This document shows, piece by piece, positions 1 to 8,614 of a DNA stretch of 64,000 nt. A program made the position numbers and the translations under genes. The notes under the pieces are model-generated. The model had not been told where the DNA came from and did not search any database. It saw nothing but the letters and a program-made list of their open reading frames with translations. Numbering within the stretch: the stretch's first letter is position 1; each line of letters opens with the position of its first letter. The stretch comes from CAVZMI01 sp050011775 (lineage in GTDB: Bacteria > Bacteroidota > Ignavibacteria > UBA10030 > CAVZMI01): contig JBEKIL010000009.1 of assembly GCA_050011775.1 (NCBI GenBank), positions 1-64,000 on the forward strand, given 5' to 3'.

Positions 1-41
1 TAGGTATCTTACCCTACTTTTCTATTGAAATTACGTATCAT

Positions 42-115
42 GGGCCCTTAGCTCAGTTGGTTAGAGCAGCAGACTCATAATCTGCGGGTCGTAGGTTCGA
101 GCCCTACAGGGCCCA
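42..115 (+). tRNA. tRNA with CAT anticodon (Met or Ile2)
   Basis: A full cloverleaf can be drawn. The acceptor stem GGGCCCT (42-48) pairs with AGGGCCC (108-114), with discriminator A at 115. The anticodon stem GCAGA/TCTGC (69-73/81-85) encloses the loop CTCATAA with anticodon CAT at 76-78, and the T arm contains GGTTCGAGCCC. No CCA is encoded. CAT can be elongator Met or, after lysidine modification, Ile2. The CTTAGCTCAG...GACTCATAATC pattern resembles tRNA-Ile2, but identity cannot be settled from sequence alone. The initiator is unlikely because the acceptor stem begins with a paired G-C. Confidence 0.95.
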
Positions 116-148
116 CATAAACCTATTGATATTCATTCTCTCCTGAGC

Positions 149-286
149 TAATAATCTGTGGGTCGTAGGCAGCGAGTACTACCGACTTGTCCTGAGTGAG
201 TACTACCGAAGGTAGTACGAGTCGAAGGAAGGTAGTGCGAGCAGTCCCGACTATCTTTGTCAAGATTCGAGCTTTACAGGGCCCAC
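149..286 (+). pseudogene. Degenerate tRNA 3' half split by a palindromic insert
   Basis: Positions 149-169 repeat the anticodon-to-T-arm part of the intact tRNA (about 76-95) with one or two changes. Positions 266-286 repeat the T-arm and acceptor end (96-116). Between them lie about 96 extra bases. The insert contains a perfect inverted repeat GTACTACC-gaa-GGTAGTAC at 200-218 and further related palindromic pieces. No 5' half is recognisable. It reads as a partial tRNA duplication, such as an old attachment site, later interrupted by a small palindromic repeat. Confidence 0.7.
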
Positions 287-396
287 CTATCTATAAATCG
301 GTAAAGGTGACACCATAGAAAAAGTAATTATTACCGTTTTTTCTATTACCTCTTATAAAAATACTGTTTTTCACGAATTTAGCCCCATTTGGTAAA

Positions 397-413
397 TTGG
401 CATATCAGTTGCA
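397..413 (+). promoter_or_regulatory. Sigma-54 (-24/-12) promoter for the pilin genes
   Basis: TTGGCAtatcagTTGCA matches the sigma-54 consensus YTGGCACGRNNNTTGCW in length, in the GG/GC spacing and in nearly all conserved bases. It lies about 115 bp upstream of the first pilin start, with no competing gene between. Sigma-54 control of major pilin genes is established in Pseudomonas and Myxococcus. An activator must exist, but none is encoded next to this site. Confidence 0.8.
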
Positions 414-527
414 CGTATTTATAGTATGAAAAAATATAATTCATGAGGCTAAAACCCCATTTTTTTAGAAATTCACAAACTACTTATCACAATAATTAAT
501 TCATTTTCACATTAGGAGGTTAATACT

Positions 528-938
528 ATGGGACAACAACAACTTCTATTGATCATTCTTGGAGTGATCATTGTGGGTATCGCCGTTGCGGTCGGCATCA
601 CCATGTTTAAGACGAATGCCGTTTCGGCGAACCGCGATGCACTGGTTGGTGATATGACAAATATCGCAGCTCGTGCACAGCAGCACTATCGTCGTCCGAT
701 ATCACTCGGCGGCGGTGGAGGCGATTTCACAAAGGGTGGTGCAAAAGGCACCGGCTTCGAACTTGCTCCAAAAGAAGCGAAAAATCCAAATGGTTCTTAT
801 GTAGTTACTTCAATCAGCGCGGGTCAAATCGTACTCACTGGGACTGGGACGGAAATAGGAGACAACAATACATCACCCGTCGTTATGGTGATGACCGTAG
901 CTCCTGATTCCATTACTAGCACGGCTCAAACGAACTAA
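528..938 (+). CDS. Pilin-like protein, first of a tandem pair
   Basis: The 136-residue protein begins with polar MGQQQ and continues at once into an uninterrupted hydrophobic helix (about residues 5-27). A Gly-rich stretch follows near residue 61, then a beta-rich tail. This is the layout of a type IV pilin whose leader is only two residues (cleavage after Gly2). The usual Glu at mature position 5 is absent; a Leu sits there. The start has a perfect AGGAGG at 514-519. It is the first gene after the sigma-54 promoter and precedes a paralogue, pilC and pilB, so it is probably the major pilin. Pilin assignment rests on context and N-terminal shape rather than a full motif. Confidence 0.7.
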   Translation: MGQQQLLLIILGVIIVGIAVAVGITMFKTNAVSANRDALVGDMTNIAARAQQHYRRPISLGGGGGDFTKGGAKGTGFELAPKEAKNPNGSYVVTSISAGQIVLTGTGTEIGDNNTSPVVMVMTVAPDSITSTAQTN

Positions 939-972
939 GGGCTTTTTTAAATTATAACTGTAGGGTAAAGTC

Positions 973-1365
973 GTGGGACAACAACAGTTACTCCTTATAT
1001 TAGTCGGGGTGATTATAACAGGCATCGCAGTAGCAGTTGGAATAACCATTTTTCAGACGAATGCCGCAGGTCAGAACCGCGATGCAGTATGGAGCGATCT
1101 GAATCATCTTGGCGCGAAAGCCCAGCAGTATTTTAGAAAGCCACATGCTCTTGGAGGAGGGGATCGAAGCTTCACCGGCTTCAAGATCTCAAGAAAAGAG
1201 GCGGAAAACGATAATGGTATGTATTATGTTACTGCAGACCCTTTAGAGGTCAAAATCAAAGGGTACGGACGTGAGATTGGTAATGATAATACTAACCTGG
1301 TTACATTGAATCTTGTTGTTCATCCGGATACAATGTATGTCGATGAAAGCCTTGGATTTAACTGA
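973..1365 (+). CDS. Pilin-like protein, second of a tandem pair
   Basis: This 130-residue paralogue of the upstream gene shares the MGQQQLLL start, the single N-terminal hydrophobic helix, the NRDA(V/L) segment after it, the LGGG motif and a similar C-terminal beta region (EIGNDNTN against EIGDNNTS). Translation appears to start at GTG 973, because the alignment with the paralogue begins exactly there. The ribosome site is weaker than for the first gene. A strong terminator follows, so the two pilins probably form their own high-level transcript. Like its partner it lacks Glu at mature position 5. Confidence 0.68.
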   Translation: MGQQQLLLILVGVIITGIAVAVGITIFQTNAAGQNRDAVWSDLNHLGAKAQQYFRKPHALGGGDRSFTGFKISRKEAENDNGMYYVTADPLEVKIKGYGREIGNDNTNLVTLNLVVHPDTMYVDESLGFN

Positions 1366-1399
1366 AAAATAACGAAAATTGCGATGAAACTTGACGGGA

Positions 1400-1430
1400 G
1401 GGGAGTCTTAAAAAAGACTCCCCTTTTTTC
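1400..1430 (+). terminator. Rho-independent terminator after the pilin pair
   Basis: The perfect 10-bp stem GGGGAGTCTT (1400-1409) / AAGACTCCCC (1414-1423) closes an AAAA loop and is followed by six T residues and a further T-rich run. It separates the abundant pilin transcript from the assembly genes. Confidence 0.9.
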
Positions 1431-1528
1431 TTTTCCCCGTGCTTTTATGTGACCTATTAACTTGACATTATCAAAGAAATCCGATAACTTTCGCTGGAAA
1501 TGTTCTCTCACTGTAAAGGGGTACGGCA

Positions 1529-2917
1529 ATGCCTGAATTCAGGATAGAGGGGCTGACACCGGCAGAGCGGCCGGTGAGCGGTATCATCAATGCAGATTCA
1601 CTCGGCCTTGCAAAGCAGAGAGCGCAGGCTCTCGCTAAAGAAAAAAGATTCAGAATTATCCGTGTCGTCGGTCGATCGACATTTCTCTATCGTGTGCGTC
1701 GGGGAGATGAGAAAGCAATCACCGGTGAACAGAAAGCCTTCACAAAAGAGGAAGTGCGGGACGCTCTCCAAAAAATGGGATATAAAGTACTGAGCGTCAA
1801 TAGGAAGTTGTTGGATTTTAAACCAAAACCTCCGGCGTCAGAGATTATTACATTTGTTCGCGTTAGCGCTGACTTGATGCGTCAGAAGCTTCCCTTTAAC
1901 GAGATCATGCAACTGTTGATTAATGATGTCCAGAATAAAACTCTTCGGGACACTATCCGTGACATCAACCAGGAGCTGAAGCAGGGGCGCGATAGCGAAC
2001 TTGTGTTTAAGAAATATGAAAACGTACTCGGGAAATTTACGGCGAACATGTTGGGACTGGCCTCTAAAAGTGGAAACATGGCCGAGATTTATGACAGCGC
2101 GGCAAAATTCCTTGAGCGCCAGCAGGATTTTAAAAAGAATTTAAAAAGCGCGCTAATTATGCCCCTCGTCACACTCTTTGTGCTTTTTCTTGCCGTAGTT
2201 TTTTATGTAGGATATGTGTTCCCGGCGACGGCTGAGTTGTTTGTGAGATTCAAGATCGATCTTCCGCCGATGACGAAAGCAACGCTCAAAATGAGTGATT
2301 TTATTACTGAGAACATCATCTTTCTGATTATTATAATGGTTGCACCGGTCATCATCGCGGCTCGTTTCTTTAGTACCGATAAGGGACGATTTATTCTCGA
2401 TCGATATGTCATCCGAATACCGGTGATGGGCCCACTTCTCCATAAACAGAGCATAGAAATCTTCTGCCGTGTGTTTTATGCTTTGTACAGTGGCTCGGGG
2501 GAAAATATCGACGTCATAAAAATGGCGGCTGAGGCATGCGGCAATAAGTATATGGAACATCAAATCAAATCGATAGCCATTCCTTTGATGATTGAAAAGG
2601 GAACAAATCTTACGGAAGCATTTGAAGCAACGGCTGTGTTTACAAAAACCGCGTTATCACGTTTTCACTCGGGCGCTGAGACGGGAACAGTAAAACATAC
2701 GGCGCTACAACTGGCAGAATATTACGAGAAAGAAACATCATATAAATTAAAAAATGCAATTGAGTTCATTCAACTCTCCGTCTCGATGTTAATTATGGTC
2801 GTTTTGACAGCCTTGACTCTGGTATCATCCGAGACCGCCACAGTCAGACCGAAAGCGGGAACAACAGGGATGGGGTCCAATCAGGAAATCCATCGTGTCG
2901 ATAGACCGCTTGTGTAG
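1529..2917 (+). CDS. pilC: Type IV pilus inner-membrane platform protein PilC
   Basis: The 462-residue protein belongs to the T2SF/GspF/PilC family that anchors the assembly ATPase in the inner membrane. Residues 1-95 form an extra soluble N-terminal segment. Two homologous helical domains follow, each leading into membrane helices: about residues 210-235 (LIMPLVTLFVLFLAVVFYV), about 260-280, and a last helix near 415-435. The motif FLERQQDFKKNLKSALIMP is characteristic of the family. An AAGGGG ribosome site precedes ATG 1529. The gene lies 8 bp upstream of pilB, as expected for a platform/ATPase pair. Confidence 0.9.
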   Translation: MPEFRIEGLTPAERPVSGIINADSLGLAKQRAQALAKEKRFRIIRVVGRSTFLYRVRRGDEKAITGEQKAFTKEEVRDALQKMGYKVLSVNRKLLDFKPKPPASEIITFVRVSADLMRQKLPFNEIMQLLINDVQNKTLRDTIRDINQELKQGRDSELVFKKYENVLGKFTANMLGLASKSGNMAEIYDSAAKFLERQQDFKKNLKSALIMPLVTLFVLFLAVVFYVGYVFPATAELFVRFKIDLPPMTKATLKMSDFITENIIFLIIIMVAPVIIAARFFSTDKGRFILDRYVIRIPVMGPLLHKQSIEIFCRVFYALYSGSGENIDVIKMAAEACGNKYMEHQIKSIAIPLMIEKGTNLTEAFEATAVFTKTALSRFHSGAETGTVKHTALQLAEYYEKETSYKLKNAIEFIQLSVSMLIMVVLTALTLVSSETATVRPKAGTTGMGSNQEIHRVDRPLV

Positions 2918-2925
2918 GCGCAACA

Positions 2926-4713
2926 ATGGCAGAGATAGATATTACTGATAAAATCGGTTATACACTTCTGAAGAAGGGTGTGATCGATTATGAGACGCTC
3001 GAAAAGTCGCTCCGGATTAAGGATGGCGAAGACAAGAAGAATCGTCGGAATCTTGGCCAGATACTTGTAACGGATTTTGGAGCGGACCATGATGCGGTAT
3101 TTCGCGAAGTGGCTAACTTATATGCATTTCGCGAGATCTACCTCGCCGATGAGAATGTCGATAAAGACCGGGTCGTACAGATCAGGAAAATGATCGAAGC
3201 GCTTCCCGATACTGCCCGTGAACTTATCGTCCAAACAAAAATGTTACCGCTCCGTTTCGACGAGCGACAGCCTGATAAGCTGATTATTATTGCAGCCGAC
3301 CCGACTGACCGAAACATACCGATGATCGTCAGGAATTTTGGCGTCAAGAAGTACGAAGTAGCCTACTGCCGGCTTAAAGATCTTCAGAACCTTCTCGAAC
3401 AGGTTGTTCCAGCACAAAACGAGTTTCTCAAACTCCTCGAGACAAGCGATATCAGCATCGATACGGCAAAAGAAGAAGAAGCTCTTGATGAAGAATCTCT
3501 TCAAGCTGAAATCACAAAAAGCGCGCTGGTGAATTTGATCGAAGGATGTCTGGTTGAGGCGGTCCGTCAGGGAGCAAGCGATGTGCACATTGTGGCGAAG
3601 GAAGGCAATCGAACCGATTTCTTATTCAGAATCGATGGCAACTTAAAGCTGTGGCATTGTCAGGAAGGGACTATGCCTGAAGCAGTTCTCGCCGTTGTCA
3701 AAGACCGGTCCCGGAATATCGACCGGTTTGAGCGCGAGATGGCGCAGGACGGATTCATACAGCGCTCGGTCGACGGCCATAATATCCGGTTCCGTGTCTC
3801 GATCCTTCCTATTGTAACCACCGAGTTTAAACATAAATATGAAAGCGTCGTCATACGAGTTCTGGATGATCGAAAAGTCATTACAGATATCGAAAAACTA
3901 GGACTTCAGGGACCGACAAAAAAATTCTTCCACGAGGCAATTAATAAACCGCAGGGAATGGTGATCCTGACCGGACCAACAGGATGTGGAAAATCCACCA
4001 CGTTGATTGCAGCATTGTATCAAGTCATCGATCCAACGGTCAATGTCCTGACGGTGGAAGATCCTGTTGAGTATATAATCAAAGGGGCCCGGCAGTTGAA
4101 AATTGGCCCGAAAATGGACTTTGAACTCGCGATCAGAGGTATTCTTCGTCACGACCCTGATATTGTGTTGGTTGGTGAGATGCGCGATAAGATCACGGCA
4201 GAGACAGCGATCAAACTGGCGAATACCGGTCACCTGACGTTTTCCACGCTTCACACAAATGACGCTCCCAGTGCAGTTGCGCGTTTGTATAAAATGGGTG
4301 TGGAACCGTTCCTCATTGCTTATGCGATCAATATTATTATTGCACAGCGGCTTCTCCGAACGCTCTGTCCGTTTTGCAAGCGGCCGATGAATCGTGATGA
4401 TATTGATTGGGAACCGTTCAGGACGATCGGATTTAATGATGATATGATCGAACGGGCGAATTTTCATGAGCCTGTCGGGTGTGAGAAGTGTAATGCTGGA
4501 TGGAAGGGTCGGGCGGCAATTCAGGAAGCTCTCTATTTCACCAAAGATATACGTAACATTATTATTCGTTCGGGTGAAGAAGTTGACGAAGAATCTATCC
4601 GAAACCAGGCGGAAATCGACGGGATGTGGAACCTGCGCCGCGCAGGATTCGAACGGATGATAGAAGGAGTCACAACACTCGAGGAAGTGCTCGGTACTAC
4701 AACGGTAGATTAA
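2926..4713 (+). CDS. pilB: Type IV pilus assembly ATPase PilB
   Basis: This 595-residue GspE/PilB-family ATPase powers pilus extension. An N-terminal MshEN-like domain (about 1-150) precedes the ATPase core. The core shows Walker A GPTGCGKST (about residue 350), the Asp box with TVEDPVEY, Walker B DPDIVLVGEMRD and the His box STLHTNDAPSA. A four-Cys zinc site (CPFCKRP...CEKCNAGWKG) lies near 485-525, a mark of PilB rather than PilT. It follows pilC by 8 bp; the ribosome site is weak, suggesting translational coupling. Confidence 0.94.
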   Translation: MAEIDITDKIGYTLLKKGVIDYETLEKSLRIKDGEDKKNRRNLGQILVTDFGADHDAVFREVANLYAFREIYLADENVDKDRVVQIRKMIEALPDTARELIVQTKMLPLRFDERQPDKLIIIAADPTDRNIPMIVRNFGVKKYEVAYCRLKDLQNLLEQVVPAQNEFLKLLETSDISIDTAKEEEALDEESLQAEITKSALVNLIEGCLVEAVRQGASDVHIVAKEGNRTDFLFRIDGNLKLWHCQEGTMPEAVLAVVKDRSRNIDRFEREMAQDGFIQRSVDGHNIRFRVSILPIVTTEFKHKYESVVIRVLDDRKVITDIEKLGLQGPTKKFFHEAINKPQGMVILTGPTGCGKSTTLIAALYQVIDPTVNVLTVEDPVEYIIKGARQLKIGPKMDFELAIRGILRHDPDIVLVGEMRDKITAETAIKLANTGHLTFSTLHTNDAPSAVARLYKMGVEPFLIAYAINIIIAQRLLRTLCPFCKRPMNRDDIDWEPFRTIGFNDDMIERANFHEPVGCEKCNAGWKGRAAIQEALYFTKDIRNIIIRSGEEVDEESIRNQAEIDGMWNLRRAGFERMIEGVTTLEEVLGTTTVD

Positions 4714-4742
4714 TATTCACTTTTTGGAGGGGAGGGTAGATT

Positions 4743-5276
4743 ATGGGAACAGGACAAATGATGTTAACGGTATTGGCGGTATTTTTGCTATCTACCATAA
4801 TTCTTTCGATGAATAGAACCTATGTAGACAATACAGAGACGATTGTTCGAACGAAGTCGAATCTTGTTTCTATATCGTTCGCTACATCGCAACTCCAAAA
4901 GGCTGGTAGGCTCGCATTCGATGATTTCACGAAGGTTGCAAATGATACTACTGTTGGCCCGCTGGTAACTGATAGCAGTTCTTTTAGTGCACAATTGAAG
5001 TGGGAATCTGGAGAGACGGGACATGGAGACACGCTCTTTAATGATATCGATGATTACAATGGATATCTGTATACTGATTCAACCCAGACAGGTGATAAAT
5101 ATAATATCCTGACAAGAGTGAGTTATGTGAGCCCGAGTAATCCATGGGGAGATACAACTGCAGGAAAGCAATGGGCAAAGCGAGTGACGGTACGGGTCTG
5201 GCCACAGGTTGCTGGCAATTTGAAACCCGATACAATAACATTAACGCAAGTGTTCAGTTATTGGAGATGGAGGTGA
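4743..5276 (+). CDS. Minor-pilin-like protein
   Basis: This 177-residue protein has a short polar N-terminus MGTGQ followed by a hydrophobic helix (about 6-22). An amphipathic continuation (TIVRTKSNLVSISFATSQLQ) and a beta-rich domain follow. The shape and its place between pilB and pilT suggest a minor pilin or pilin-like assembly factor. The classical Glu5 is not seen. It has a strong GGAGGGGAGG ribosome site and lies 4 bp from the next gene, with a further minor-pilin-like gene after that. No family-specific motif was recognised. Confidence 0.6.
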   Translation: MGTGQMMLTVLAVFLLSTIILSMNRTYVDNTETIVRTKSNLVSISFATSQLQKAGRLAFDDFTKVANDTTVGPLVTDSSSFSAQLKWESGETGHGDTLFNDIDDYNGYLYTDSTQTGDKYNILTRVSYVSPSNPWGDTTAGKQWAKRVTVRVWPQVAGNLKPDTITLTQVFSYWRWR

Positions 5277-5280
5277 TATT

Positions 5281-5919
5281 ATGTCAGTGATGTTGGATCT
5301 TATAGGTTCATCGATCGTTGGAGGTATTCTCATACTATCGATACTGCGAATCAGTGCCGTGGGAATTGAGAACAGATCGTATTTTGTTGAGGATCTTTCT
5401 GTGCAGGAAAATCTGCGTAATGTAATTGAGATTGTAGAGGATGATTTTCGGAAGATCGGATATGGAGCTACAATCTCTCAAAATGGAAATTTTTTTATGC
5501 AGAACATCCTCCTTGAGGGAGATACAAGCAAAATTAAATATTGTTCGGATATTCATCATGATACAATAAACGTTCCAAGGACTCTCGATACAATAACATA
5601 CTGGCTTGGAGGTTCTGTATTATCTACACCGAATAAAGACGACAGATACTTGATGAGGAAAGAAAATAATCAACCCGCTCAAGCATGGAGTGTGGGATTG
5701 GTTCAATTCAAATTAACTTTTCTTAATAGCGCGGGAGATTCAATACCTGTCCCTCTCTCGTTTAACGATAGGGCAAAGGTTCGCCTAATACGAATTGCAG
5801 TGAAGGTCCAGAGTCAGTTTCTTACAAAATCAATGTTTGAGGCGGACTCGATGGGTTATAAAAAGCGATCGGCGATCTGGCGTGAATCACGTTTGATCGC
5901 TCGAAATTTAACGCAGTAA
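5281..5919 (+). CDS. Minor-pilin-like protein (PilW-type)
   Basis: The 212-residue protein has an N-terminal hydrophobic helix (about 5-27) followed by a segment ending NVIEIVEDDFRKIGYG. The pattern of an acidic-helical stretch ending in GYG after the helix is typical of PilW-type minor pilins, in which residues after the helix read R.AGY. The rest is a beta-rich domain without clear motifs. It lies 4 bp after the preceding pilin-like gene and 13 bp before the next, with GGAGG sites at each junction, so the three are almost certainly co-translated. Confidence 0.62.
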   Translation: MSVMLDLIGSSIVGGILILSILRISAVGIENRSYFVEDLSVQENLRNVIEIVEDDFRKIGYGATISQNGNFFMQNILLEGDTSKIKYCSDIHHDTINVPRTLDTITYWLGGSVLSTPNKDDRYLMRKENNQPAQAWSVGLVQFKLTFLNSAGDSIPVPLSFNDRAKVRLIRIAVKVQSQFLTKSMFEADSMGYKKRSAIWRESRLIARNLTQ

Positions 5920-5932
5920 GGAGGGGTTTGTC

Positions 5933-7243
5933 ATGGGAAAAGCTTCTTTGATTATGGTTCTCGGTTTATCGTTTGTGCTCGCAGTGATCCGAGTGAGTAT
6001 CACTTCGCGAGCTACTGATGCGACGACAAATTTTTTGAGATATTTAAACTGGGCGCAGTCATACTCACTTCGAACAGCCGGTCTGGAAGTAGCTCTTGGT
6101 CGATTCGATCGGCTACAATGGGTTACTGCCGGTGTGCTTCTAAATGATTCTGTGATGATTAATGGCGAAAAATATAATTACAGAATAACTTTAGTACGGC
6201 CGCGAACAGATACAGCCGCTATTTATTCATTGGTATCATACTATGATAGGGATGCCAGGCGTTCCTATAGTCAATATTCATGCGTTGAATTACAAAATCA
6301 ATCCTTTTCACGATATGCATATTTTACAGACGCGGAAACAGGATTCGCTGGGACGAGTAGAATATACTGGATGTCGCAAGATACCATGGGGTATCAATAT
6401 TATCCGGACAACGGAAATCTGCATACAAATGATGCCCTGTCTGTCTCGGGGGATCCCTGTTTCTGGGGGAGAGTAACCACGTGGGGGGGAATTTATAAGA
6501 ATCCATCTAGCAGTAACCCTCAATTTAATGGAACACACGAAGATGGTGTCCATATTGATTTACCCCTTTCCTTCGATGAGGCTATCGCGAATATGGGAAC
6601 CGGATCATATGTGAAAACTACAGATTTATATATCAACTTGCAGGCTAATGGCACTATGAAAGTTAAAACATCGTCTGGTGGCACTGAAATTACAATAAAA
6701 GTTGATTCGGTCGCATCGAGCGGTCTCATTGTATCAAATGGCGGCGATATTCATATAAAGGGGACAGTAGGGACAACGACGTCGGGAAAGGACCTCAGAC
6801 TAACTATAGTCGCTTTGAATAAATCGGGGTCAGGGGGTAATGTATATATTGATGATAACTTAGTGTATAATCATCAGGGCACTTATCCATATACAGATCC
6901 GTATAATGGAAACTTACTTGGTCTTTGCGCCGATAACGACGTCATCATTACTGACAACACAGCAAACAACAGCGATGGTGTTGATATAATGGGAACAATA
7001 ATGGCGAGAACAGGATCATTTTACGCGGCTAATTGGGACCATAGGACTGTCAGCGGCGATAACTCAGTTCGATTGTGGGGCGGGGTCATACAGGATACAC
7101 GTGGTGCGGTAGGGACATTTAGCGGGGGTTCAATAGTAACGGGCTTTAAAAAGCACTATACGTTTGATCCAAGACTTAGACGTACTCGTCCGCCCTATTT
7201 CCCAATGCTTCCAATATTCCATATAACTCAATGGTGGGAATAA
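5933..7243 (+). CDS. Large minor-pilin-like protein (PilX/DUF4900-like)
   Basis: The 436-residue protein starts MGKASLIMVLGLSF, a hydrophobic N-terminal helix with a Gly near the membrane entry, followed by a long polar domain. The distal half (about 200-400) is rich in Gly, Asn and beta-prone segments such as SNGGDIHIKG and GNVYIDDNLVY, resembling a beta-helix. This layout recalls PilX-like proteins with a DUF4900-type domain near type IV pilus genes in Thermus and FCB bacteria. The ribosome site is AAGGAGGGG. It could serve as a tip or priming subunit; function is inferred from position. Confidence 0.55.
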   Translation: MGKASLIMVLGLSFVLAVIRVSITSRATDATTNFLRYLNWAQSYSLRTAGLEVALGRFDRLQWVTAGVLLNDSVMINGEKYNYRITLVRPRTDTAAIYSLVSYYDRDARRSYSQYSCVELQNQSFSRYAYFTDAETGFAGTSRIYWMSQDTMGYQYYPDNGNLHTNDALSVSGDPCFWGRVTTWGGIYKNPSSSNPQFNGTHEDGVHIDLPLSFDEAIANMGTGSYVKTTDLYINLQANGTMKVKTSSGGTEITIKVDSVASSGLIVSNGGDIHIKGTVGTTTSGKDLRLTIVALNKSGSGGNVYIDDNLVYNHQGTYPYTDPYNGNLLGLCADNDVIITDNTANNSDGVDIMGTIMARTGSFYAANWDHRTVSGDNSVRLWGGVIQDTRGAVGTFSGGSIVTGFKKHYTFDPRLRRTRPPYFPMLPIFHITQWWE

Positions 7244-7247
7244 GGAT

Positions 7248-7276
7248 TTGACTTTTATTAACAAATAATATATATT
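7248..7276 (+). promoter_or_regulatory. Possible sigma-70-type promoter for pilT and downstream genes
   Basis: TTGACT (7248-7253) and TATATT (7271-7276) are separated by 17 bp. They lie in an AT-rich 115-bp gap between the minor-pilin genes and pilT. A second transcription start here would uncouple pilT and the pilM-Q group from the upstream genes. The sequence match is good, but the primary sigma factor of this lineage may prefer other elements. Confidence 0.45.
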
Positions 7277-7358
7277 TAGCACAAAATGCTATTATTAAAA
7301 GAACTATATCGGGCGACGGAAAGTAGAACTTTAATAAAAACCATGTAACCATTTCTAA

Positions 7359-8588
7359 ATGGAACAAGTCCGCCAAATTTTACAACAAACGCTCGCGCAA
7401 ATTCCTGAGACGGCATATGGCGTTGAACGTCAGATGGTAATTGGCGATCTTGTTGCCCAGCTATCGCAAGAAGATAAAACGCTTTGTAAGAGATCCCTCG
7501 ACGGTTTCCTCCTTAAAATGCTGCAAACTGGCGCATCAGATATCGACATGGGAGGTTATGGCTCGCAGGGATATGTTTGGTATAGGACATATGGTCTAAA
7601 GAAGCCCGATCAAACGCTGGGGAAATACCGCCCTGAAGAAATCAGCGCGCTGATTCAGAATATTATCATGGAGCGACAGCGCCAATTTCTTTACGAGAAT
7701 CGAAATCTCGACTTCTCATATTTCATTATGGAAGGGGAGACGATGCATCGATTTCGTGCCGATGCATATTTCGATCTCGATCAGCTGGCATTGAATATGC
7801 GAATGATCAATGCAGCAGTACGACCGTATAAAAATCTCGAATTGCATCCAAACGTAACGAAGGTACTGAGCCTTGTTCATTCAAAAGAGGGTTTAACCCT
7901 GGTCACGGGAATTACGGGATCAGGAAAAAGCTCTACTCTCGATAGTATCATTGATGCGAATAATCATGCGACCGATGCGCATGTTGTGATCATCGGTGCG
8001 CCGATCGAGTATGTTCACAATTCCGATCGGTGTATCATCAGGCACCGCGAGGTGGGACGCGATGTGATGTCGTTCAAAGAAGGAGCCGTTCAGGCGCTCC
8101 GTCAGGATCCGGATATCATCATGATCGGTGAGATGCGCGATCCCGAGACGATTTTGACGGCTCTTGAAATCACCGACAGCGGACACAAAGTATTCTCCAC
8201 GCTGCATACTGCGTCGGCCGTCGAGAGCATCGATCGAATCATCGGAGAGGTTCCACCAATTGAGCAGGAACGAGTTAGATTCCGATTAGCCGATGTCTTA
8301 CGGTGTGTAATCTCGCAAAAGCTTGTTTCGAGTCTGGATGGTAAACGAATTTTAGCAAAAGAAGTATTGCTCGGAACCCCATCCGTTCGCGCGGCAATCA
8401 AGAATAATAATACCGGCGAGATTTATCAGATGATATCGGAATCGAGCGAGATGGGAATGATAACCCTCGAACAGGATCTGAAGAGACTCTATATGATGAA
8501 AAAGATCTCGCTTGAAAATGCAATGAATTTTGCAAACAATAAGCGTCGTATGCAACAACTTCTTTCAATCACTGGCACGACTGAGTAA
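7359..8588 (+). CDS. pilT: Type IV pilus retraction ATPase PilT
   Basis: This 409-residue PilT/PilU-family ATPase is thought to power pilus retraction. It has Walker A TGITGSGKSS (about residue 185), the Asp box, Walker B DPDIIMIGEMRDPET and the His box STLHTASAVESIDRIIG, which is PilT-like. It lacks the Cys-rich zinc site of PilB. The N-terminal 60 residues are longer and more helical than in standard PilT. No clear ribosome site precedes ATG 7359. It opens the second half of the cluster, upstream of the pilM-N fusion by 26 bp. Confidence 0.9.
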   Translation: MEQVRQILQQTLAQIPETAYGVERQMVIGDLVAQLSQEDKTLCKRSLDGFLLKMLQTGASDIDMGGYGSQGYVWYRTYGLKKPDQTLGKYRPEEISALIQNIIMERQRQFLYENRNLDFSYFIMEGETMHRFRADAYFDLDQLALNMRMINAAVRPYKNLELHPNVTKVLSLVHSKEGLTLVTGITGSGKSSTLDSIIDANNHATDAHVVIIGAPIEYVHNSDRCIIRHREVGRDVMSFKEGAVQALRQDPDIIMIGEMRDPETILTALEITDSGHKVFSTLHTASAVESIDRIIGEVPPIEQERVRFRLADVLRCVISQKLVSSLDGKRILAKEVLLGTPSVRAAIKNNNTGEIYQMISESSEMGMITLEQDLKRLYMMKKISLENAMNFANNKRRMQQLLSITGTTE

Positions 8589-8614
8589 ACAACCATTATC
8601 GAAAGGTTCCATGA

